Source of the DNA: a virus
Direction: 5' to 3' (one strand)
DNA length: 39,143 nt
IMG/VR virus record: IMGVR_UViG_3300031578_000144
Location: 1 to 39,143 of that record
Shown piece by piece: positions 35,770 through 39,143 of the stretch. Position 1 is the first letter of the stretch. The number at the start of each line of letters is the position of its first letter. Under the pieces are notes generated by a model. It made no database searches. It was not told where the DNA came from and was given only the letters and a program-made list of their open reading frames with translations. The translations under genes and the position numbers were made by a program.

Positions 35770-37737
35770 ATGGCACTTACTGCTCAAACAGATTCAAGAA
35801 TAGCAGATGCTAATAGAGCCTGGCAGGCGGTCTGCAATGTTGACATCACTGATTGGGTTAAAATCAATGAGTTTATTATATCTACATTTGCTCTTGCTGA
35901 CTCTGTCAATCCTGATTCAGACTGTAAACTCCAATGGCGCAGGGCAGGCGGCTCTTTTGCTGATGTAGGAGCAGATACCGAAATCTGTTGGGGGACAAGT
36001 ACGGTATTAACTGATGCATTGGCTCTTGAGGCAGGTCTCACATCAGGTTGTTTATCTCCCATTGATAATGGGAGTGTAGAGAATGAGGGGGATAATCTTG
36101 CTTACCTGCTTAATATTGGCAAGAGCATGTATGGTGAGATTCAATGGGCTTTGGGATTTGGCTCTGGTGCGTTGGATAACCAGGAATACGAATTACAATT
36201 GGTTGTTATTGACTTTGCCAGCACGGCGATCCTTCAAACGACTATTACAACGGCAACGGCCGGAACAATCTATCAGCTGAATGCATCGATCAATGGTGCG
36301 AGCAGTACGCCGGCGACTGATCTGAACGTCTTGAGAAGCGTGTCGGCATCGGCCCCTGTGGTATCTGCAACTCCTGATACGGTAGGGATTAATATACTGC
36401 GAGCATTGGCCGCAACTATCCAGGCCGGGACGGCAACTCCTACTGATGTTGTATTATCGGTTCTCAGAGGGCTGCTTGCCAATGTTCAGGCCGGATCAGC
36501 CACACCCGATGATGTAGCGCTCAACATTTTTAAGGTATTCAGCGCCACTATTACTATGGAAAGTGCAACGGCGGATACGGTAGCGCTCTCAATAGTACGT
36601 GGTCTTGTGGCAAATATTGCAGGTGCCGGCGCCGCATCGGATACCGTTGCCATCGGGATCTTACGTGAGATTGTGGCGAGCATCGCAGCAACCACTTTAA
36701 CATCGGAAGCGCACCTGGATACAGGATCGCAGACGCATACATCCGATATCACACTCAATATCCTTCGTTCGGTAAGCGGAAGTATGCCTGTTGGCAGTAC
36801 AACGCCGGATACCGTGGCCCTTGCCATTATAAAGGCCTTTATGGCCAGCATAAACGTAAACAGTGCAACGGCTGATATAATTGCGTTGGATGTCTTGCGG
36901 GCCTTGGGCGCCGCCGCATCGATAGATTCGGCGACGGCGAGTATATCACTCAGGATCCTGCATGCACTTACCGCAACCATGCAGGCCGGATCAGCCACGC
37001 CCGATGATGTAGCCCTGCTTATCATCAAGGTCTTCAGCGCAAATGTCCAGGTGGCTACAGCAGCGCCGGATGATATCATGCTCGGCCTACTGCGGGTGCT
37101 TACGGCCAGCATCCAAGGCGCATCCGATACGAGTGCGGCAGCGCTGACCGTGCTCAGGGCAGTGAGTGCGGCCATCAGCGCACAATCACAGACTCCCGAT
37201 GACGTGGATTTGCTTATTGCGGGCATCCTTGTGGTTTCTGCGGCCATCAGCGCGGCGAGTGCGTCATCTGATACGGTAATGTGTGCGGTATTACGGGAGA
37301 TCTCATCAGCGGTCGCTGCGGAAAGCGCAACCACGGATGAGGCAGATCTGGCCGTTTTAAGGGAGGTATCATCCAGCATCCAGGCCGGATCAGCTACGCC
37401 CGATGATGTGGCCCTTTTCCTGCTAAGGGCGCTTAGTGCAAGCATCCTGCCCGGCACTGATACGGCAACGGCCGCCCTGGGGATTTTACGTGAGATTACC
37501 GCAGCGATCGCTGCTGGGAGCACGACACAAAGTGCGATTCTCTCTGTTGTGCGGCAGGCATCGGCAACCATTAGCCCGGAGACCCTGACGAGTGCAATCA
37601 CGCTTATTACCGGGGGCATGGGTGTGATTATTGATGCGACCATAGAATCGTTGACGGCAAAGCGAACTATATCATCGCTCACAGCGGAGAGGATGTTTGA
37701 ATCCCTCACGCCTGAGCGAACCATCGAAAAAACATAG
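35770..37737 (+). CDS. Repeat-rich tail fibre shaft (22-residue repeats)
   Basis: The 655-residue protein has a N-terminal domain of about 160 residues, then about seventeen repeats of roughly 22 residues of the type VLRALSASIQAGSATPDDVA, which is Ala/Ser rich. Examples: IFKVFSATITMESATADTVA, IIKVFSANVQVATAAPDDIM, VLREISSAVAAESATTDEAD. The C-terminus has a different short repeat (SLTAKRTI, SLTAERMF, SLTPERTI). A trimeric beta or helical shaft is likely. The underlying DNA keeps nearly identical words at 36486, 36990 and 37380, which points to recent unit duplication. Confidence 0.7.
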   Translation: MALTAQTDSRIADANRAWQAVCNVDITDWVKINEFIISTFALADSVNPDSDCKLQWRRAGGSFADVGADTEICWGTSTVLTDALALEAGLTSGCLSPIDNGSVENEGDNLAYLLNIGKSMYGEIQWALGFGSGALDNQEYELQLVVIDFASTAILQTTITTATAGTIYQLNASINGASSTPATDLNVLRSVSASAPVVSATPDTVGINILRALAATIQAGTATPTDVVLSVLRGLLANVQAGSATPDDVALNIFKVFSATITMESATADTVALSIVRGLVANIAGAGAASDTVAIGILREIVASIAATTLTSEAHLDTGSQTHTSDITLNILRSVSGSMPVGSTTPDTVALAIIKAFMASINVNSATADIIALDVLRALGAAASIDSATASISLRILHALTATMQAGSATPDDVALLIIKVFSANVQVATAAPDDIMLGLLRVLTASIQGASDTSAAALTVLRAVSAAISAQSQTPDDVDLLIAGILVVSAAISAASASSDTVMCAVLREISSAVAAESATTDEADLAVLREVSSSIQAGSATPDDVALFLLRALSASILPGTDTATAALGILREITAAIAAGSTTQSAILSVVRQASATISPETLTSAITLITGGMGVIIDATIESLTAKRTISSLTAERMFESLTPERTIEKT

Positions 37738-37746
37738 GAGGGAAAA

Positions 37747-38547
37747 ATGGGATCATTAGCGGATTACTCAGAAATTGAATTGCTTGATCATGTGTGCAAT
37801 GCGGCATACACACCGGCTGCCACGGTATATTTGGGGCTCAGCACGGCGGACCCGACCGATGACGCAAGCGGCCTGGCAGAGCCCAGCGGAAACGGCTATG
37901 TTAGAAAGGCCATCACCTTTGGGGCGGCTGCGAGCAGGGTGGTGACCCAGAGCGGGGTTGTGACCTTTGCCCAGGCAAGCGGTGCCTGGGGCACGATCAC
38001 CCACTGGGCGCTCTTTGATGCGGAATCAGCCGGCAATATGCTGGCACACGGCGCTCTGGCAGCATCAAAGGAGGTAGTTTCAGGCAATACGCCATCGGTT
38101 GCGAGTGCAGAGGTGACCGTATCCTTTAATGCGGGCTATGTGTCCGATTATCTAGCCAATAAGCTCCTCGATCTCATGTTTCGGAATCAGGCTTATAGCA
38201 CGCCTGATACCTATTGTGCATTGCCAACGGCCACCGTTGCAGACGCTGATACCGGATCGACCATCACGGAGCCCAGCGGCGGTGCCTATGCGCGAAAGCA
38301 GGTTAATATCAATGGCGGCAGTTCGCCAACCTGGGATCTGGCCGCAGCAGGGGCACTCGATAATACCGATAATGTGGATTTCGCCGAGGCAACCGCATCC
38401 TGGGGCACGATTGTGGCCCTTGCCATCCTGGATGCGGCAACCGTGGGAAATCTGCTTTTTTATGATAACGGAGTGGCCGATCAGGCCGTAGGCGACGGCG
38501 ACACCGTGCGGTTCCCGGCCGGAGATCTTGATATCGCAATGAGCTAA
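37747..38547 (+). CDS. Tail fibre protein with two tandem domains
   Basis: The 266-residue protein consists of two related halves of about 130 residues. The first has ELLDHVCNAAYTPAATVYLG, GYVRKAITFGAA and WGTITHWALFDAESAGNMLA. The second repeats it with NKLLDLMFRNQAYSTPDTYC, AYARKQVNI and WGTIVALAILDAATVGNLLF. Such domains occur at phage tail fibres and tip proteins, probably for receptor contact. The ATG follows ATAGGAGGGAAAA. Confidence 0.75.
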   Translation: MGSLADYSEIELLDHVCNAAYTPAATVYLGLSTADPTDDASGLAEPSGNGYVRKAITFGAAASRVVTQSGVVTFAQASGAWGTITHWALFDAESAGNMLAHGALAASKEVVSGNTPSVASAEVTVSFNAGYVSDYLANKLLDLMFRNQAYSTPDTYCALPTATVADADTGSTITEPSGGAYARKQVNINGGSSPTWDLAAAGALDNTDNVDFAEATASWGTIVALAILDAATVGNLLFYDNGVADQAVGDGDTVRFPAGDLDIAMS

Positions 38548-38561
38548 TTAAGAGGCAACTA

Positions 38562-38867
38562 ATGATCACTGAAATTGTATATCTCGCTCGAGATAACACG
38601 ATTGATCTGCTCCTCAAGGCCGATGGCAGCGCGCAGGATCTCTCTGCGGTGACACAGATGACACTGGAGTTAGACGAAACGACTACTATTGACTCCGATG
38701 ACTCGCCCGATGCATTTGATTGGGATACAGGCACAACCGGCAAGCTTATACTCGCTCTAGGTGGAGAATCAATTACCGAAGGCGACTACACCGCCAAGCT
38801 TACAGTTTATGATCCTACAAACGAAAATGGCGTCTTCTGGGGCTATATTCACCTTTTGGTGAAATAG
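38562..38867 (+). CDS. Small beta-rich tail-associated protein
   Basis: The 101-residue protein has IVYLARDNTIDLLLKADGSA, then TQMTLELDETTTIDSDD and ALGGESITEGDYTAKLTVYD. The pattern is like small phage baseplate upper or Ig-like modules. It is the last gene of the late operon in this window. Confidence 0.55.
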   Translation: MITEIVYLARDNTIDLLLKADGSAQDLSAVTQMTLELDETTTIDSDDSPDAFDWDTGTTGKLILALGGESITEGDYTAKLTVYDPTNENGVFWGYIHLLVK

Positions 38868-38884
38868 ATTATAATAAATATTAC

Positions 38885-38925
38885 ATGGCTGCCGGTATGC
38901 TTCGTGTGTATATCCAAGCAGCCAT
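38885..38925 (+). terminator. Hairpin after the last fibre gene (weak terminator)
   Basis: ATGGCTGC (38885-38892) and GCAGCCAT (38918-38925) are exact complements with a 25-nt loop. No T run follows, so it may only stabilise the mRNA. Confidence 0.45.
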
Positions 38926-39014
38926 TTAACCCGGTTTAAATCGATTTTTATGAGCTATTAAATCGGTGTTATTGTTCTTCAGATTACGGGAGGAAATTTG
39001 CCCATCCCGACAGA

Positions 39015-39048
39015 CCTGACCGGGCCTTTTGACTCGGACAGGCTTTTT
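39015..39048 (+). terminator. Intrinsic terminator 1 of the late operon
   Basis: CCTGACCG (39015-39022) and CGGACAGG (39035-39042), one mismatch, then CTTTTT. Confidence 0.55.
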
Positions 39049-39058
39049 ACGTCCTAAC

Positions 39059-39078
39059 GCAGGGTGGCCCTGCTTTTT
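39059..39078 (+). terminator. Intrinsic terminator 2 of the late operon
   Basis: GCAGGG-TGG-CCCTGC followed by TTTTT (39074-39078). Together with terminator 1 it marks the right border of the phage operon. Confidence 0.75.
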
Positions 39079-39112
39079 CTCATAATACGTGCAAAAATTT
39101 CTCATTTCACTT
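39074..39112 (-). other. Candidate right-end transposase-binding region
   Basis: On the minus strand, ATGAGAAAAA (39074-39083), ATGAGAAATT (39096-39105) and AAGTGAAATG (39103-39112) resemble the left-end motif ATNNGAAARA in inverted orientation. The exact phage end (a terminal CA) is not resolvable here. Confidence 0.35.
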
Positions 39113-39143
39113 GCAAGACTACACTGTCCAACGGGGCGGCCAT

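Noticed and set aside
36486-37724. 412-residue antisense frame opposite the repeat fibre gene
   Set aside because: The 66-bp repeat unit is a multiple of three, so any stop-free unit stays open on both strands. There is no SD, and the plus strand has the coupled operon context.
38988-39057. Possible 19-codon leader starting with TTG after GGGAGG
   Set aside because: It overlaps the terminator hairpin and has no support beyond one SD-like word.
1-39143. tRNA or rRNA genes
   Set aside because: I found no cloverleaf with a TTCRANYC arm or rRNA-like stretches.

Overview
The window holds a nearly complete transposable (Mu-like) bacteriophage with a long non-contractile tail. The case rests on a DDE transposase next to a MuB-type ATPase, a GemA-like protein, a Mu-type head module (small and large terminase, DUF935-type portal, MuF-type minor head protein), a frameshifted tail assembly chaperone, a tape measure protein and fibre genes. 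I see no sheath or contractile baseplate genes, so the virion is probably siphovirus-like. The host cannot be read directly. The many hairpin repeat elements and the attC sites suggest an uncultured anaerobe of Desulfobacterota or Nitrospirota type that carries a chromosomal integron, but this is a low-confidence guess.

Layout. 1-200: AT-rich left border with candidate transposase-binding motifs. 200-1760: lysogeny region with a leftward small zinc/membrane protein and a leftward CI-like repressor, a rightward early promoter with a possible operator in its spacer, and small early genes (two too short for most ORF finders). 1795-3420: Ner-like regulator, a conserved unknown, a Dam-type adenine methyltransferase and small genes. 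3499-6480: transposase A and ATPase B. 6485-7345: one unknown gene with a non-ATG start, bracketed by two strictly phased GGYNN pentamer arrays of 28 units each. 7390-10125: small membrane, zinc-ribbon and DNA-binding-like genes. 10163-10632: two integron gene cassettes with attC sites, which is unusual inside a phage. 10652-11489: a secreted protein and GemA.

11497-11672 is a strong promoter, a roughly 140-nt structured leader and an intrinsic terminator directly ahead of the lysis genes, resembling the lambda pR'-tR' arrangement. 11771-13763 is the lysis block: amidase endolysin, a frameshifted CxxCH protein, a 3-TM holin and a membrane coiled-coil protein. 13808-22874 is packaging and head, including an 834-residue protease-scaffold-capsid polyprotein with a well-placed internal start. 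22972-29758 holds connector, tail tube, chaperone (-1 frameshift), tape measure and distal tail. 29853-38867 holds tail tip and fibre genes, including a protein with about seventeen 22-residue repeats. 38880-39143 holds intrinsic terminators and the presumed right end.

The gene junctions from about 8.8 kb onward carry at least six families of hairpin-forming elements whose arms are degenerate short tandem repeats. They lie between a stop codon and the next Shine-Dalgarno, supply the last codons of some genes, and in several places are inserted in frame within coding sequence. Together with the integron cassettes and the GGYNN arrays they are the most unusual content of the window.
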